A stretch of DNA of 64,000 nucleotides, from contig NZ_AP025491.1 in assembly GCF_024347495.1 (NCBI RefSeq), forward strand, positions 1,302,001 to 1,366,000. The letters run 5' to 3'. A model generated the notes under the pieces. That model was not told the DNA's origin and made no database searches. It was given only the letters and a program-made list of their open reading frames with translations. The stretch comes from Vibrio gallaecicus (GTDB lineage Bacteria > Pseudomonadota > Gammaproteobacteria > Enterobacterales > Vibrionaceae). Below, in pieces: positions 52,601-63,043 of this stretch (position 1 is the stretch's first letter; the number at the start of each line of letters is the position of its first letter). The position numbers and the translations under genes were made by a program.

Positions 52601-55600
52601 TCGGTTAAAAACTTATCTTCCGGAATGGCACCCGACACTGCTACTTTCGGTTTCAAAAGCTGCATATTTAAAATGGCATTAGACTCTTTTCCCAATAAAT
52701 TAGCGTCTTTAAGCGTCTCTTCAAACCGACTTCGAGAAAGGAACATGCCTTGCTTATCAAAAGCATAAGATTCTCCAGATAACCCTACGCTGCCTGACGA
52801 AAAAATTTGGCTGAACTCGAAAGCAGGATCATAACGAATCGTCATAGCCGCGATCACTTCTCCTACACCATCAAAAATAGGTGCGGCGATAAACATGGTG
52901 GCATCCACATCTTCACCACCATCAGAAAGATCAGAAGCGATCGGCGTGATCAACACAGTTTCACCTAAGAAAACTCTATCCAAAAGTTCCGGTCTTTGCT
53001 GTTGAATAACATTCACTTCCCCAAGATTACTGTCGCGCATTGAAGCAATGTTGATTCTATCTTTCGAAATAATGAAGAAGCCTCGGTCGCCGTGCAATGC
53101 TTGTTGAGAAGCAAAGTACACACGCAAATCAATGAGCACCGTTGAGAATTTAATTTCTTCTTTGATCGGCTCCACAAGTAATAACTCATCAACCATTGGG
53201 TGAAGTGCTGGGTCATTCGCAATAGAGTTAATATAAGAGACTCGGCCATCAATCCATATATCAATACTGGTATTCAGTGCCTCGGTAATGCCTGATAACG
53301 AGATTTGGATATTGTGCCTAGTTTGTTGTTCCACTTTTTCAATCACCACATACGCTGCTACCGAAACAATCGACAATACAGCGACAATAAAAGCGCTCGC
53401 GACAAGCATCAGTTTATTGGTGTATAAATTACTGATGGTATTATTCGATAGATAGCGATTCAGCAACAGAGGAAACAAGAAAAGAGCGGCAATAACTACC
53501 ACTATTCCCACTGCGATTTTTAAGATAAGGCTAGTATTAATTTGGCTGGTTGATAGCAACTCTTTTTGCTTCACTTGACCTTCATTTGGCGTTACTGCAA
53601 GTGTATTATTTTCGGCATAGATTGCCGTGTACTCATCTTCTGACAGGCGCTTCTGCGCTTTATTTAATGCAGAAATCACGCCTTTATCTACATGATTATT
53701 GAACGCCATTAAATATTGAATCTTCTTGCTTGTGACAAGAGCAATGTCCAGATCAACCCATTCATTTTTATAAATAAAATGCTCTAAATTCAACCCGTCA
53801 GCAATCAAACCATCTAAGCCACCATTACGTACTTCTTCTAAGCCTGATTGTTCGTCCATGACTTTGCCAAAAAAGACATCAGGATAGAGATTATTAAGCT
53901 CGGCAATGTAACGGTTAGAGCCAACGACTCCAATGATTCGTTCTGAAGACAAATCACTTAAGGAGGTGATGGGATTTGATGTATGACGCATTGCCACCGC
54001 GTAATAAGACGTGAGAATAGGCTTTTTAATCGAATAGTCTTTGGCTGAATCAAAAAAGTCGCTGTTACCAATGATGATATCTAGATTATCGTTACTGAAT
54101 GATTCAAACCCGCCATTCAGCATTCCGTCATTATGATATTCAAACGCAACACCAACTTTTTGACCAATCGCTTCTAACACCGCTTGATGAACATCAAACC
54201 TAAGCTCACTTGAAACAAACTGGTCGCTGTCATTAATTGCGCTAACAGTAAGTGTTGGCTTTTTCATGACAGATGCTATTTCATCTCGGTTTAATCGCAC
54301 TGATCCTGCGATATCAAGCGCCAGAATGTTTTGTCGCAATTCGTCCACATCATTCATATCAATATGCTGCATCGCTTTGACCAATATGGAGTGTAATAAC
54401 GGCTTTTGCTTCGGTACGCCGATATTCATGTTATCCAGCTCACTATTACCGGTGTCTAGCTCACTTTTAATTTCTAAGTCGTAAAGCGCATTTTCGTTGA
54501 TCACTTGTCTGGCAATAACTACACGGGATAGAACCGCATCCACCTCACCAAATTGCAGAGCTTTAAAGGCTTGTAACGAATCCGGACGAGGCGACAGTGT
54601 GACATCATAATCGTCTAACACTTCAGCCAAAAATGACCCTTCAACGAATGAGACTGTTTTTCCTTTCAAAGAATTCAAATCAGTATAAATAGCTGATTTT
54701 TTTGTCACGATCGCATTTGGATTACGAGCATAAGGTGGTGTGTATAAAAAAGAGTTTTTTTCACGCTCAGGGGTCTTAATGAGGTCTAGAATCAGATCAA
54801 ATTCATTATTTGTGGCTTGCTCGTAAACTTTGCTCCAAGGTCCTGAATAAAATTCAAACTCAGCCCCTATTAGGTCAGACAGCAAACGAGCATATTCCAC
54901 CGAAAACCCTTTCGATTGACCGTTGTAAGTAAAACTAAACGGCTTCCAATCTTGATCGTGACCAACTTTGATAATTGGATTGTCACTTAGCCATTTCGAT
55001 TCTTGCTCGGTGAGGTCTAGCTTTTTACCTCCAGAGCCCATCGTGCTATTTTTCAGCCACTTAGACAAAATAGCTTGTTTTACGTGTGGAGGGATTTCAG
55101 ATAATGTCTTCTGAAGAATTGAATGCAATAGAGGCAATGAATTGTGAATAGCCATTGCCCCATCAATTTCATTGGTGCGACCTGCAATACGAACACTACC
55201 AATTCCCCTTTGAACTAACTCATAGGAGGCTACAGGAAAGTAATGGATCATGGCATCTGCATGACCAAACAATAACTTATCAATGGCTTCACGAGAACTA
55301 CCAGCCACCAGCATCTCAATCTCGGGGTAGTTTTCTTTTATATCATGCTCAGCAGACCATTCTGATACCACAACCACTTTTCGCCCTTTTAAATCATCAA
55401 GCGAAGTGACGCCTTGGGTGTCATTCCTAACCAGAATAACACTTGGATAATCTAAGTAGCTCTCGGTAAAAAGTAACGGCTGGTCAGTACGCCCATGTGA
55501 TGAAATCAAAGGCAGAATATCTACCTTACCCGTATTTAATAGCTCGACAGACTGCTTCCAACTTTGCGTTTGTTTTACCTCAAAGCTCAGCCCGGTTTGC

Positions 55601-55905
55601 GCACTCACATAAGATAATACGTCCGCGACAATACCAATGTAATTGCCTTGCTCATCAAAAAATTCAACAGGGGCAAAATCAGGATCAGCAGCAAATTTAA
55701 TTACCGAGTTCTTGCTAATCCAGTCTTGCTCGGCTTTCGAAAACAACACCTGTTTAAGAGATGTAGAAGTGCTGTTCTGATCTTCATTATGGATAGCTCG
55801 AGGTGAGTGAGCAGAGCCTAAAGTATGGGAGTCACCCCAACTTGGTTGAGATAGAAAAAGTGATGTGAAAAGTACGATCAAAAATGATCGGATCATGCTG
55901 CTCAT
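49621..55905 (-). CDS. giant hybrid sensor kinase with three SBP_bac_3 domains
   Basis: A 2094-residue sensor. In order: signal peptide (1-24); three periplasmic solute-binding (SBP_bac_3) domains at about 65-290, 310-525 and 550-785; TM helices near 795-815 and 830-850; a dCache-like periplasmic domain about 870-1165; TM near 1180-1200; PAS 1225-1340 ([20 protein letters not shown]); HisKA with [15 protein letters not shown]; HATPase ([24 protein letters not shown]); two receivers ([24 protein letters not shown]); and an Hpt domain ([15 protein letters not shown]). It resembles BvgS/EvgS with an extra sensor and an extra Venus-flytrap domain. Divergent from a REC-REC-kinase, its likely partner. 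Confidence 0.92.
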   Translation of the reverse strand: MSSMIRSFLIVLFTSLFLSQPSWGDSHTLGSAHSPRAIHNEDQNSTSTSLKQVLFSKAEQDWISKNSVIKFAADPDFAPVEFFDEQGNYIGIVADVLSYVSAQTGLSFEVKQTQSWKQSVELLNTGKVDILPLISSHGRTDQPLLFTESYLDYPSVILVRNDTQGVTSLDDLKGRKVVVVSEWSAEHDIKENYPEIEMLVAGSSREAIDKLLFGHADAMIHYFPVASYELVQRGIGSVRIAGRTNEIDGAMAIHNSLPLLHSILQKTLSEIPPHVKQAILSKWLKNSTMGSGGKKLDLTEQESKWLSDNPIIKVGHDQDWKPFSFTYNGQSKGFSVEYARLLSDLIGAEFEFYSGPWSKVYEQATNNEFDLILDLIKTPEREKNSFLYTPPYARNPNAIVTKKSAIYTDLNSLKGKTVSFVEGSFLAEVLDDYDVTLSPRPDSLQAFKALQFGEVDAVLSRVVIARQVINENALYDLEIKSELDTGNSELDNMNIGVPKQKPLLHSILVKAMQHIDMNDVDELRQNILALDIAGSVRLNRDEIASVMKKPTLTVSAINDSDQFVSSELRFDVHQAVLEAIGQKVGVAFEYHNDGMLNGGFESFSNDNLDIIIGNSDFFDSAKDYSIKKPILTSYYAVAMRHTSNPITSLSDLSSERIIGVVGSNRYIAELNNLYPDVFFGKVMDEQSGLEEVRNGGLDGLIADGLNLEHFIYKNEWVDLDIALVTSKKIQYLMAFNNHVDKGVISALNKAQKRLSEDEYTAIYAENNTLAVTPNEGQVKQKELLSTSQINTSLILKIAVGIVVVIAALFLFPLLLNRYLSNNTISNLYTNKLMLVASAFIVAVLSIVSVAAYVVIEKVEQQTRHNIQISLSGITEALNTSIDIWIDGRVSYINSIANDPALHPMVDELLLVEPIKEEIKFSTVLIDLRVYFASQQALHGDRGFFIISKDRINIASMRDSNLGEVNVIQQQRPELLDRVFLGETVLITPIASDLSDGGEDVDATMFIAAPIFDGVGEVIAAMTIRYDPAFEFSQIFSSGSVGLSGESYAFDKQGMFLSRSRFEETLKDANLLGKESNAILNMQLLKPKVAVSGAIPEDKFLTDDERFTKAYVGAIRDTKGSSGEGYLDYRGIPVLGSWVWRENDQFGFVTEIDEQEALKGYIFTRNLIVSLLSFTVFLTIGLTGLSLWLGRRTQTVLMKSNEELEQSVRERTLSLTSIIETAIDGIIVLDENGDIVEFSPAAERIFGYQKLEVLHANINMLMKPIDTAEDTVIEPSVCKELEYLAKCKDGSVVAIEISSAKAIIGEQFFYTCIVRDITQRKATQDALEQAKNTAEDATKSKSDFLANMSHEIRTPMNAIIGMSYLALQTELTRKQGDYLNKILNASNSLLGVINDILDFSKIEAGKLDLEVIPFSVDGVMDNISNIVTVKSREKNLEFLIAIDPDVPPVLLGDPLRIGQVLLNLANNAVKFTKEGEVVVKVELVARQGNTVQLRFTVQDSGIGMTDEQMQRLFTAFSQADSSVTRQYGGTGLGLTISKNLVELMDGEIGCESTEGVGSTFFFTVDLPVDVNAYAKLPRLSNDYQGLKTLIVDDSEESRDILISMTQSMGLRAEAVSSGMLSLVELTEADGNGQPYDLVIMDYKMPHMSGIDTIESLRKLKLSLSPKVIMVTAYAEDEVREQAQKLHLDGFLAKPVSSSSLFDTISDAFDDRATNNPIAINQTNLMDVDIIEGVRGADILLVEDNEVNQQVATELLELAQFNVTIANNGLEAVEAVQNGTFDMVLMDIQMPVMDGYLATDKIRNELKMVDLPIIAMTANAMASDKEKCLNAGMNDHVAKPIDPNVLFRVLNQWITPKARDLPELIGMEESELSETEAELPILEGFDVESAVARMGGRLKSYNKALSMVSETLLNSVEEIKQALESDDITQAVLVTHTLKGVSGNISCTDLFEATEALELALLETEAQADALVSTQTMNPQTNALFDQIESAAIQALNVITDYLNTLSQGTSDTEGAESNQQNIDMVQVQSLMRKLAVEIDGYDMNANETCEALVDLLTGTGLSEEVMKLEKYVSDYEFDEALELLTSIESKFETLG

Positions 55906-56281
55906 GAAACTGTCCCTGTCAAAATAAAACTTACTTTCCTAGCCTTCGTTCCGTGAAGGTTTCATAACATTAACAGTCTTGCGAACATCATTCTATTAAA
56001 GTTATAAATTTCATCATTCACGATGATTAATTTACCACTACTCAGAAATCATCGCCGAGCTTCCCTCAGCATAGCAAAGGCAACATAAAACGATCAGCAC
56101 CATCATTTACTGGTGAGTAATTTATAAATACGCCGCATAATTAAATAATTTATGCTCAATTATACGGTAACTGTGTTTTTTTATTGCACTCCACTCATAA
56201 CTCGCATAGTTTTTAATTAAGCTTTGCCTCCGGCACTGCACAATAATTAGATTCAACACGGACGCTGAAGACTCCCTACTT
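55906..56281. other. divergent promoter region of two sensor-kinase genes
   Basis: About 375 bases. A TACGGTAA word at 56163-56170 matches the TACGGTAA half-site of motif C, but its partner half is absent. No gene found. Promoters of both divergent genes must lie here. Confidence 0.4.
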
Positions 56282-57847
56282 ATGAACAGTTTACTATTAA
56301 ATCAAGAACCCAAAGAGCCAACCTACAATTCAAAAAGGGTGCTGATTGTTGACGACTTCGAGTCAATAACTAAAACTTTGGTCACCATTTTAGAAACTCT
56401 AGAATTCAAAAAAATTCATAGAGCCAAAAACGGTCGAGAAGCCTTATCAGTGCTGAAAGACTATAACGTTGATCTAATCATTTCTGATTGGAATATGCCT
56501 AAAATGGATGGTCTGGAATTATTAAAAACGATTCGTCGTGATAAGGATTTAGCCCATATCCCTTTTGTCATGGTGACAGGAAATATAGATCAAAGTGATG
56601 TAATGACAGCGATTAGTGAGGGAGTGACTGGTTACTTGGTAAAACCATTCTCTCATACCATGCTCATCAACCGAGTTCACAAAGCCTTTAAAGCACCGAT
56701 ACCTCAATTAATCGAAGAGGTTAACGGCCCTGCTGACTTATCACGTCGAGTTAATACCGCTCCTCAACCTGCACCTAATAGTATTCTTCTCGTCGATGAT
56801 GAACCAAATAACTTAATGGTTCTGGGGGAATTATTAAAAGGGGATTATAAACTGCAAGCATGTCGGTCGGGTAAGAAAGCATTAGAGATATGCGGTAAAG
56901 ACACCCCACCAGATTTGATTCTTCTAGACATAATGATGCCTGAAATGTCTGGTTTAGAAGTCTGTGAAATTCTTAAGAAAAACCCTTTAACCGAACATAT
57001 TCCCATTATCTTTGTTTCTGCATTATCACAAACTGACGATGTATTAAAAGGACTAGCTCTAGGCGCTGTGGATTACATCACCAAGCCAGTTACCCCTGAA
57101 ATTGTGAAAGCTCGTGTAAAAAATCACATAAAGATCGTGCAGCAGCGAATGACAATGCAACAGCAAATTGAAGCCATGGTAGAAAACACACGTATTCGTG
57201 ATGATATGCATCGTATTTTCAGACACGACCTAAGCAACCCACTGACAGCAATCATTGCTAACCTACCGGTATTAGAAGAAAAAGCCAGCCATTGTGTAGA
57301 CGAACTGGATATGATTCGAGAGTCATCATTAATGATACAAAAAATGATGAGCAGTCAACAAACTCTGATGAAGCTTGAAGAAAATAAAGGCGCCATTCAA
57401 TTAGAGCCAATTGATGCGCACTCACTAATCAATAAACTCTGTTTTGGTTTACAAGCTAAATGTGAGAAGAGCAATATCTTCATCCAATACTCTGTACCAC
57501 CAGAACATCAGTACATGGGAGACTCACTGCTAAGCTACACGATGTTTTCCAACTTAATTAACAATGCAGTAGAAGCTGCGCCATCGGGAAGTAGTGTAAA
57601 AATATCAAGTATTCTCGATGCTGAATCTAACACTGTACGCTTTAATATCCACAACTTGGGTGAAATTCCGCCTTCAATTCATTCGACTTTCTTCAATAAA
57701 TTTGTGACTAATGGAAAAGTAACAGGCACAGGCATTGGCACTTATTCTGCTCGCTTAGCCGCTGAAGCACAAAATGGTGAAATCAGCTTCAAGACGTCTT
57801 ATGAAGAAGGCACTACGCTGATGATTGTCTTCCCGCTTTTGGAGTAA
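56282..57847 (+). CDS. double-receiver histidine kinase
   Basis: A 521-residue cytoplasmic protein. Receiver 1 spans about residues 18-140 (VLIVDDFESI, ISDWNMPKMDG), receiver 2 about 162-288 (ILLVDDEPNN, LLDIMMPEMSG, DYITKP). A HisKA-like helix pair with FRHDLSNPLTAI follows, then an HATPase with LINNAVEAAP and TGTGIGTYSARL. There is no membrane segment or input domain, so it probably receives phosphate from the divergent giant kinase or a similar sensor and relays it. A DNA-binding output is absent. Ends at a good terminator. Confidence 0.89.
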   Translation: MNSLLLNQEPKEPTYNSKRVLIVDDFESITKTLVTILETLEFKKIHRAKNGREALSVLKDYNVDLIISDWNMPKMDGLELLKTIRRDKDLAHIPFVMVTGNIDQSDVMTAISEGVTGYLVKPFSHTMLINRVHKAFKAPIPQLIEEVNGPADLSRRVNTAPQPAPNSILLVDDEPNNLMVLGELLKGDYKLQACRSGKKALEICGKDTPPDLILLDIMMPEMSGLEVCEILKKNPLTEHIPIIFVSALSQTDDVLKGLALGAVDYITKPVTPEIVKARVKNHIKIVQQRMTMQQQIEAMVENTRIRDDMHRIFRHDLSNPLTAIIANLPVLEEKASHCVDELDMIRESSLMIQKMMSSQQTLMKLEENKGAIQLEPIDAHSLINKLCFGLQAKCEKSNIFIQYSVPPEHQYMGDSLLSYTMFSNLINNAVEAAPSGSSVKISSILDAESNTVRFNIHNLGEIPPSIHSTFFNKFVTNGKVTGTGIGTYSARLAAEAQNGEISFKTSYEEGTTLMIVFPLLE

Positions 57848-57883
57848 AGCCCAGCTCCACTATGAAAAACTCAAATAAGTTGA

Positions 57884-57918
57884 TTAAAGCAAGCTGAAGT
57901 ACGCTTGCTTTAATTTTT
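57884..57918 (+). terminator. terminator after the REC-REC-kinase gene
   Basis: TTAAAGCAAGC and GCTTGCTTTAA form a perfect 11-bp stem with an 8-base loop (TGAAGTAC), followed by five T residues. The remaining 250 bases up to the TRAP operon show no gene. Confidence 0.88.
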
Positions 57919-58166
57919 AGTAATCCTAAAACTAAAAAGCCTCTCTTTCTATCTTCATACTGGCTCATTACTTGTGAACTAAGCCCTACAAAATAGTAAC
58001 ATCTGCGTTACATCATATATTTAAAAATTATGCAGCGATCTGCTCATGCCTTTGACTAAAGTCTAATAACCTTTGGTCTTAAGTTAGGATTAGGCTTGGA
58101 TCAAGTTCTGCCTTTTCTTGATACTTTTATAGGCAGGGATTAACCACCGCATAGGACGCTAATATA

Positions 58167-59096
58167 ATGAAAAATTTATCCAAAAAAGTCATTGCTGCAT
58201 TTATTTCAGGCGCTGTATCTTTTTCTGCTTTTGCTGACAACTTTACGATTGGCACTGGTAGTCAAAGCGGTACCTATTATCCACTAGGGGGCACACTGGC
58301 TAAGATTTGGGGTGAAACAATTCCTGACTTTAACATGCGGGCAGAAGTAACGGCTGGCTCTGTTGAAAACAGCATTAAGGTGGCAACAAATAAACAGCTA
58401 GCGGGTATTGCAATGGGCAGCGTGGTTCAAAAAGCCCATGATGGTAAAAAGCCGTTTCCAATGAAAATGGATGTCGCTGTCGTTTCAGCACTTTATCCAA
58501 ATGTGGTGCATTTCATGGTGCCAGCTGCCTCTGACATCAAAAGTATCTCTGATTTAAAAGGTAAAAAAGTATCACTTGGTGCTCCGGGGTCAGGTACACG
58601 TACTAGCGCGATTGGTATTTTAGGGGCTCTTGGCATGTCTGAAGATGACCTTAAAGCGCAAAGCTTAAACTATACGGCAACAACGTCTGCTCTTGCGAAT
58701 GGTCAGATTGATGCTGGCGTTATCGTAGGTAGCTTAGGGGTTGGTGCTGTAACCGAGTTAACTTTAACGCGTGATATTCGAGTTCTATCATTCTCTGCTG
58801 ATGAGCTAGCAAAAATTTCTGAAGCTATGCCTTCTTTCCAAGCTCTTGAAGTACCTGCGAACAGCTACAATAATGTGCCAGCGTTCAACACTCCTGCGGT
58901 TTGGAACGTATTAGTAGTCAACAAAAATGCGGATACAGAACTCGTCTATAACATGACTAAATCTATGTTTGAGAACATCGACCAAGTACGCCAAAGCATA
59001 AAAGTAACGAGCTACACAACCGTTGATAACATGCAAATGTTAGGTGGTGTTCCTCTACATGCTGGCGCTCAAAAATACTTAGATGAAGTAAAATAA
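58167..59096 (+). CDS. TAXI-family TRAP transporter solute-binding protein
   Basis: A 309-residue periplasmic binding protein with a signal peptide ending near FSAFA-DNF (residue 24). The TAXI family block GSQSGTYYPLGGTLAKIW is at residues 31-48, and LKGKKVSLGAPGSGT near 130-145. It delivers a solute, in characterised TAXI systems a dicarboxylate or amino acid, to the fused permease encoded 11 bases downstream. Substrate unknown. Confidence 0.93.
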   Translation: MKNLSKKVIAAFISGAVSFSAFADNFTIGTGSQSGTYYPLGGTLAKIWGETIPDFNMRAEVTAGSVENSIKVATNKQLAGIAMGSVVQKAHDGKKPFPMKMDVAVVSALYPNVVHFMVPAASDIKSISDLKGKKVSLGAPGSGTRTSAIGILGALGMSEDDLKAQSLNYTATTSALANGQIDAGVIVGSLGVGAVTELTLTRDIRVLSFSADELAKISEAMPSFQALEVPANSYNNVPAFNTPAVWNVLVVNKNADTELVYNMTKSMFENIDQVRQSIKVTSYTTVDNMQMLGGVPLHAGAQKYLDEVK

Positions 59097-59107
59097 AGGA
59101 TTACTAT

Positions 59108-61003
59108 ATGCCAGATTCTAAGCCGTCTACTCTGGTTAATATTCCTCTAAAAGTAGCCGCATTTGCGGCTATTGCTTTATCTGTATTTCAAATATGGCAA
59201 GGAATAACGGCTGAAATATCAGCACCAGTCTTCAGACCCGTACATTTAAGCTGGGTCATTGTTCTCGTCTTCTTGACTTATCCATTGTTCATGCGTCATC
59301 AAGAGTCCGCTTTATTTAGATTGGGACGCATTATTGATTTTAGTTTTTCAGTCGCTCTGATATGGGCTACCTGGAGAATTGCCAATTTTGATTACGATGA
59401 CATCATGTTTCTTATCGAAGGTGTCAATGGTGCCGATAAGCTTGCAGGTTGCATAACCATTGTCTTATTGCTTGAAGCTACACGTCGAACGGTTGGCCTT
59501 GTCATGGTTTCAATCGCGCTTTTGTTTTTAGCATATGCAATGTTTGGTAACTACTTGCCAGCCCAGGTTGCCAGCAATGGGTTCCCATTAGAAGATATTA
59601 TTCGATTCCATATTTTTTCAACGAATGGGGTATTTGGCGCACCTCTTGCAATTGCCGCAGGCGTGGTATTTATTTTCGTTTTATTCGGCGCTTTCCTACA
59701 AGTCACAGGTGCCGGCAATTTCTTTATTGATAGTGCGTTTGCGATTGCTGGGAAATACAGGGGTGGACCTGCGAAAGCCAGCGTTATTTCATCCGCTGCA
59801 TTAGGGTCTATCTCTGGTTCTGCCATTGCAAATACCGTAACAACTGGTTCGTTAACCATTCCAATGATGAAAAAGCTCGGCTATAAGCCCGAGCAAGCGG
59901 CAGGGATTGAAGCGGCAGCTTCAACAGGTGGGCAAATAATGCCACCGGTTATGGGCGCTGGAGCATTTGTTATGGCTCAATTCACAGGCATTCCCTACAG
60001 TGAAATATTAGTTGTTTCTATCATGCCAGCCATCCTCTACTTTGCTTGCACCCTGCTATATGTGCACATTATGGCGTGTAAGCTTGGGTTACGTGGGATG
60101 GAAACCTATGAAAAGCTTAGCGTTGTCATGGAGCGTGGCTGGCACTTCCTCGTTCCATTAGTACTTATCACTGTATTGCTAATGATGAGCTATTCGCCCG
60201 TATTAGTTGGTATTGCAGGGTGCGCAGCAATTCTAGTTGCGTCCATGCTGCGTAAACATAGCAGAATCACTTTAAGTCTGTTCCTAGAAGGCATGAAGCA
60301 AGGGGCGCTATTAGCGCTGCCAATTTCGGTTGCGTGCGCTACGGCTGGTATTGTGGTGGGTGTTGTTGGGCAAACAGGTATTGGTTTACAGTTTACTCAA
60401 TTCTTGATTTCGCTCTCTGGCGGTCACCTGTTTACTGCCCTTGCATTAATCGCAGTGGCGGCTGTAATCCTTGGTATGGGGCTCCCTGTTACTGCCGCCT
60501 ATATTGTTCTGTCGATCATGGCAGTGCCTACTCTACTTGATTTTGGGGTTGGGTTATTGGCCGCACACATGATTGTCTTTTGGCTATCACAAACTTCAAA
60601 TGTTACACCACCAATTGCACTCGCAGCTTTTGCAGGAGCCGGTATTGCCAAGTCATCCCCTATGAAATCTGCCGTTCAAGCTTTCAAATTGGCACAAGGG
60701 TTTTTCCTTATCCCAATGATGATGGCTTTTTCTGGCTTAATCTGGGTCGATGGCGAGGTTGGTTCATTTGCGATTGCGACCATTAGTACCATTGCTTTAA
60801 TCATTGCTTTTGCAGGTAGTATTGAGGGTTATATGTTCGGCTACTTAACCAAAGTCGAGCGAATTTTATGGCTATTGGTAGCGGTATGTATGGTGCTCGG
60901 ATCAAACCTGATTGAGTTTGCTGCAATGGGGTTATTAGCTGTACTCATGGTATGGAACATTAAGAAAGGAAAAGCAAAAGTTACCGTAACACCAGCGACT
61001 TAA
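59108..61003 (+). CDS. TRAP transporter fused permease (4TM-12TM)
   Basis: A 631-residue inner-membrane protein combining the small (DctQ-like) and large (DctM-like) subunits of a TRAP transporter, the normal form for TAXI systems. The large domain is marked by GGPAKASVISSAALGSISGS, then AIANTVTTGSLTIPMMKKLG and AAASTGGQIMPPVMGAGAFV. About 16 hydrophobic helices are visible. Import is driven by a sodium or proton gradient. It forms a two-gene operon with the binding protein. Confidence 0.93.
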   Translation: MPDSKPSTLVNIPLKVAAFAAIALSVFQIWQGITAEISAPVFRPVHLSWVIVLVFLTYPLFMRHQESALFRLGRIIDFSFSVALIWATWRIANFDYDDIMFLIEGVNGADKLAGCITIVLLLEATRRTVGLVMVSIALLFLAYAMFGNYLPAQVASNGFPLEDIIRFHIFSTNGVFGAPLAIAAGVVFIFVLFGAFLQVTGAGNFFIDSAFAIAGKYRGGPAKASVISSAALGSISGSAIANTVTTGSLTIPMMKKLGYKPEQAAGIEAAASTGGQIMPPVMGAGAFVMAQFTGIPYSEILVVSIMPAILYFACTLLYVHIMACKLGLRGMETYEKLSVVMERGWHFLVPLVLITVLLMMSYSPVLVGIAGCAAILVASMLRKHSRITLSLFLEGMKQGALLALPISVACATAGIVVGVVGQTGIGLQFTQFLISLSGGHLFTALALIAVAAVILGMGLPVTAAYIVLSIMAVPTLLDFGVGLLAAHMIVFWLSQTSNVTPPIALAAFAGAGIAKSSPMKSAVQAFKLAQGFFLIPMMMAFSGLIWVDGEVGSFAIATISTIALIIAFAGSIEGYMFGYLTKVERILWLLVAVCMVLGSNLIEFAAMGLLAVLMVWNIKKGKAKVTVTPAT

Positions 61004-61062
61004 CTCTTATTAGAACTTTAACTTCTATGCACAGCGCATTAAAGTGCTAGTGGAAAACTTAA

Positions 61063-61099
61063 CGCAGGCAGCAGTGATGAACGATTACTGCTGCCTGCG
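61063..61099 (+). terminator. large hairpin after the TRAP operon
   Basis: CGCAGGCAGCAGT and ACTGCTGCCTGCG form a perfect 13-bp GC-rich stem around an 11-base loop, 59 bases after the permease stop. The U tract is weak (CTATTATC). The remaining 210 bases before the oxygenase gene show nothing else. Confidence 0.75.
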
Positions 61100-61309
61100 C
61101 TATTATCCCCACTTTATAGTATTTTCGCCTACCCTTATTCATTGTTTTTACTAACTTTACTCTAATTACTTCCTTTCTATTCTTGTCAATTCGTCCTATC
61201 AATAACTCAACCTGAATACTCATTTATCGTAACGACAAATAAGTCGAATTGTTCACATGCACAATTAGGACTATATAAGTGCTCCTTTTTATAGTCTGGA
61301 TACAAACAC

Positions 61310-61912
61310 ATGAATCAAATGATCGACTCACTAGCAACCCAAGGTTATTACCTATGGGATGGCTTCTTAACGCCCAAAGAAGTGACCGATTTGAGGGACT
61401 GCATTCCAGACGATTGGAAGAAAGCACGAATTGGGCGTAATGACGAAGTTGTGAGAGAAGCCGAGATTCGTAGCGATAAGATTCAATGGTTACGTAGAGG
61501 CATGGGGACGCCTGTTCAAGAGTTCCTAGATAAAATGGAAGCCATTCGCCTTGCTGCTAACCAAGCTTTCTTCTTGGGTTTATTTGAATATGAAGCTCAC
61601 TTTGCTAAGTATGAAAAAGGTGACTTTTACCAAAAGCATTTAGATTGTTTTAAAGGAAATGAAAATCGCCGTTTGACTACAGTCTTCTATATGAATGACG
61701 AATGGTCTGAAGAAGATGCTGGAGAGTTAGTGGTGTACGACTTAAATGACAAACACATTGCAACAATTCCTCCAAAAGCTGGCCGCTTACTGATTTTCTT
61801 GTCAGAGCAATTTCCACACGAAGTTCTACCAACTAATACAGAACGCTTCAGTATTGCAGGGTGGTTTCGAATTAATGGCGTAAAAGATAACCAATTGGAT
61901 ATTGCACATTAA
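61310..61912 (+). CDS. 2OG-Fe(II) oxygenase family protein
   Basis: A 200-residue dioxygenase of the prolyl-hydroxylase-like group. The metal and 2-oxoglutarate site is visible as QKHLDCF (HxD) near residue 108, LTTVFYMNDEW, and then FPHEVLPTNTERFSIAGWF with the distal His and the 2-oxoglutarate-binding Arg. It probably hydroxylates a protein or small molecule using iron, oxygen and 2-oxoglutarate. The gene stands alone; substrate unknown. Resembles the PKHD-type/SM-20-related family. Confidence 0.88.
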   Translation: MNQMIDSLATQGYYLWDGFLTPKEVTDLRDCIPDDWKKARIGRNDEVVREAEIRSDKIQWLRRGMGTPVQEFLDKMEAIRLAANQAFFLGLFEYEAHFAKYEKGDFYQKHLDCFKGNENRRLTTVFYMNDEWSEEDAGELVVYDLNDKHIATIPPKAGRLLIFLSEQFPHEVLPTNTERFSIAGWFRINGVKDNQLDIAH

Positions 61913-62206
61913 GACCAAAGGTAACGGTAGGAGCTAAACACCACTGAGAGTTTACTCGGTTAAATTCTATTATTTGGGATTAGCCTAACAGTTGAGCTAG
62001 GTCTTGTAAGGTATACAGTGGTGACAGTTAGATTTTTCTTAATAGCGTACTATTCGACTTTCTGACAAACCTCTAAAAATACAATTAGATATGTCAGTTA
62101 TACTTGTCTTTTTTCCGATTTAGTTTCTGATCTGATCCAGTGCGAACCGATCATATCAGCTAAAAAATAAAAGCAGTTAGCCATATTCTTCAATTAAGGA
62201 TTCAAT

Positions 62207-62923
62207 ATGTCACCTATCATTGTTGGTCATCGTGGTGTTTCAGGTACTCATCCAGAAAACACTCGAGCGAGTATCCAAAATGCGATAGATCTTGGTCTTT
62301 CATGGATTGAAGTTGATATACAACCAACTAAAGATGATGTGTTAGTCATTTGCCACGATCACAACTTAGAACGTTGTAGTGATGGTAAAGGTCGATTAGA
62401 TGAACACACTTTGGCTGAATTAAAACAATTAGATTTTGGTAGCTGGTTCTCGCCTGAATTTGCAGGGGAACAACTCTTAACGCTTTCGGAATTATTAGAG
62501 TTAGCCGAGCATTCTAAGCTCCAAGTGAATTTAGAGATTAAAATCGATACACACGATCCTGCTCATGTTGTGGCTCTGTTAGCTCAGGAACTTGCATCGA
62601 CTACTTTACCAAGTAGCCAGTTACTGCTTTCCAGCTTCAGCCACGATGTTATCGAAGAACTCGCACAACATTGCTCTCAATTTCGTATTGGGCTCATCAC
62701 TGAAAGCTTATCAAACCAAGATAAAGCGGCATTAATAAAAAATAAAGCATTCAGTTGTCATTTGAATTATCAAAATCTCACCAATGAACAGCTAGATTAC
62801 CTAACAAATTTGGGCTTTGAAGTATGGTGCTACACAGTAAACCATAGTGATACTTTTCCATTAATGAATAAAGTAAACGCCATATTCACTGATTTCCCGA
62901 CTCGCTTTACCAAAACGCAATAA
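62207..62923 (+). CDS. glycerophosphodiester phosphodiesterase
   Basis: A 238-residue GDPD that splits glycerophosphodiesters into glycerol-3-phosphate and an alcohol. Catalytic blocks: VGHRGVSGTHPENTRASIQN at residues 6-25, IEVDIQPTKDDVLVICHDHN near 36-55 with metal-binding Glu/Asp and the second His, and NLEIKID near 122. No signal peptide, so it is a cytoplasmic UgpQ-like form. Ribosome site AAGGATTC. The gene is preceded by a 294-base spacer without other features. Confidence 0.93.
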   Translation: MSPIIVGHRGVSGTHPENTRASIQNAIDLGLSWIEVDIQPTKDDVLVICHDHNLERCSDGKGRLDEHTLAELKQLDFGSWFSPEFAGEQLLTLSELLELAEHSKLQVNLEIKIDTHDPAHVVALLAQELASTTLPSSQLLLSSFSHDVIEELAQHCSQFRIGLITESLSNQDKAALIKNKAFSCHLNYQNLTNEQLDYLTNLGFEVWCYTVNHSDTFPLMNKVNAIFTDFPTRFTKTQ

Positions 62924-63043
62924 ATGGATAGCCCATTTTCATTGTCACAGCTTTGACAGGCACTAATGTGGCAATGAATAGATAAATACTAGTCAACCAT
63001 CAATATCAATTGTTGCTTTCAATCGAACCATTTTGAGTTTCCC

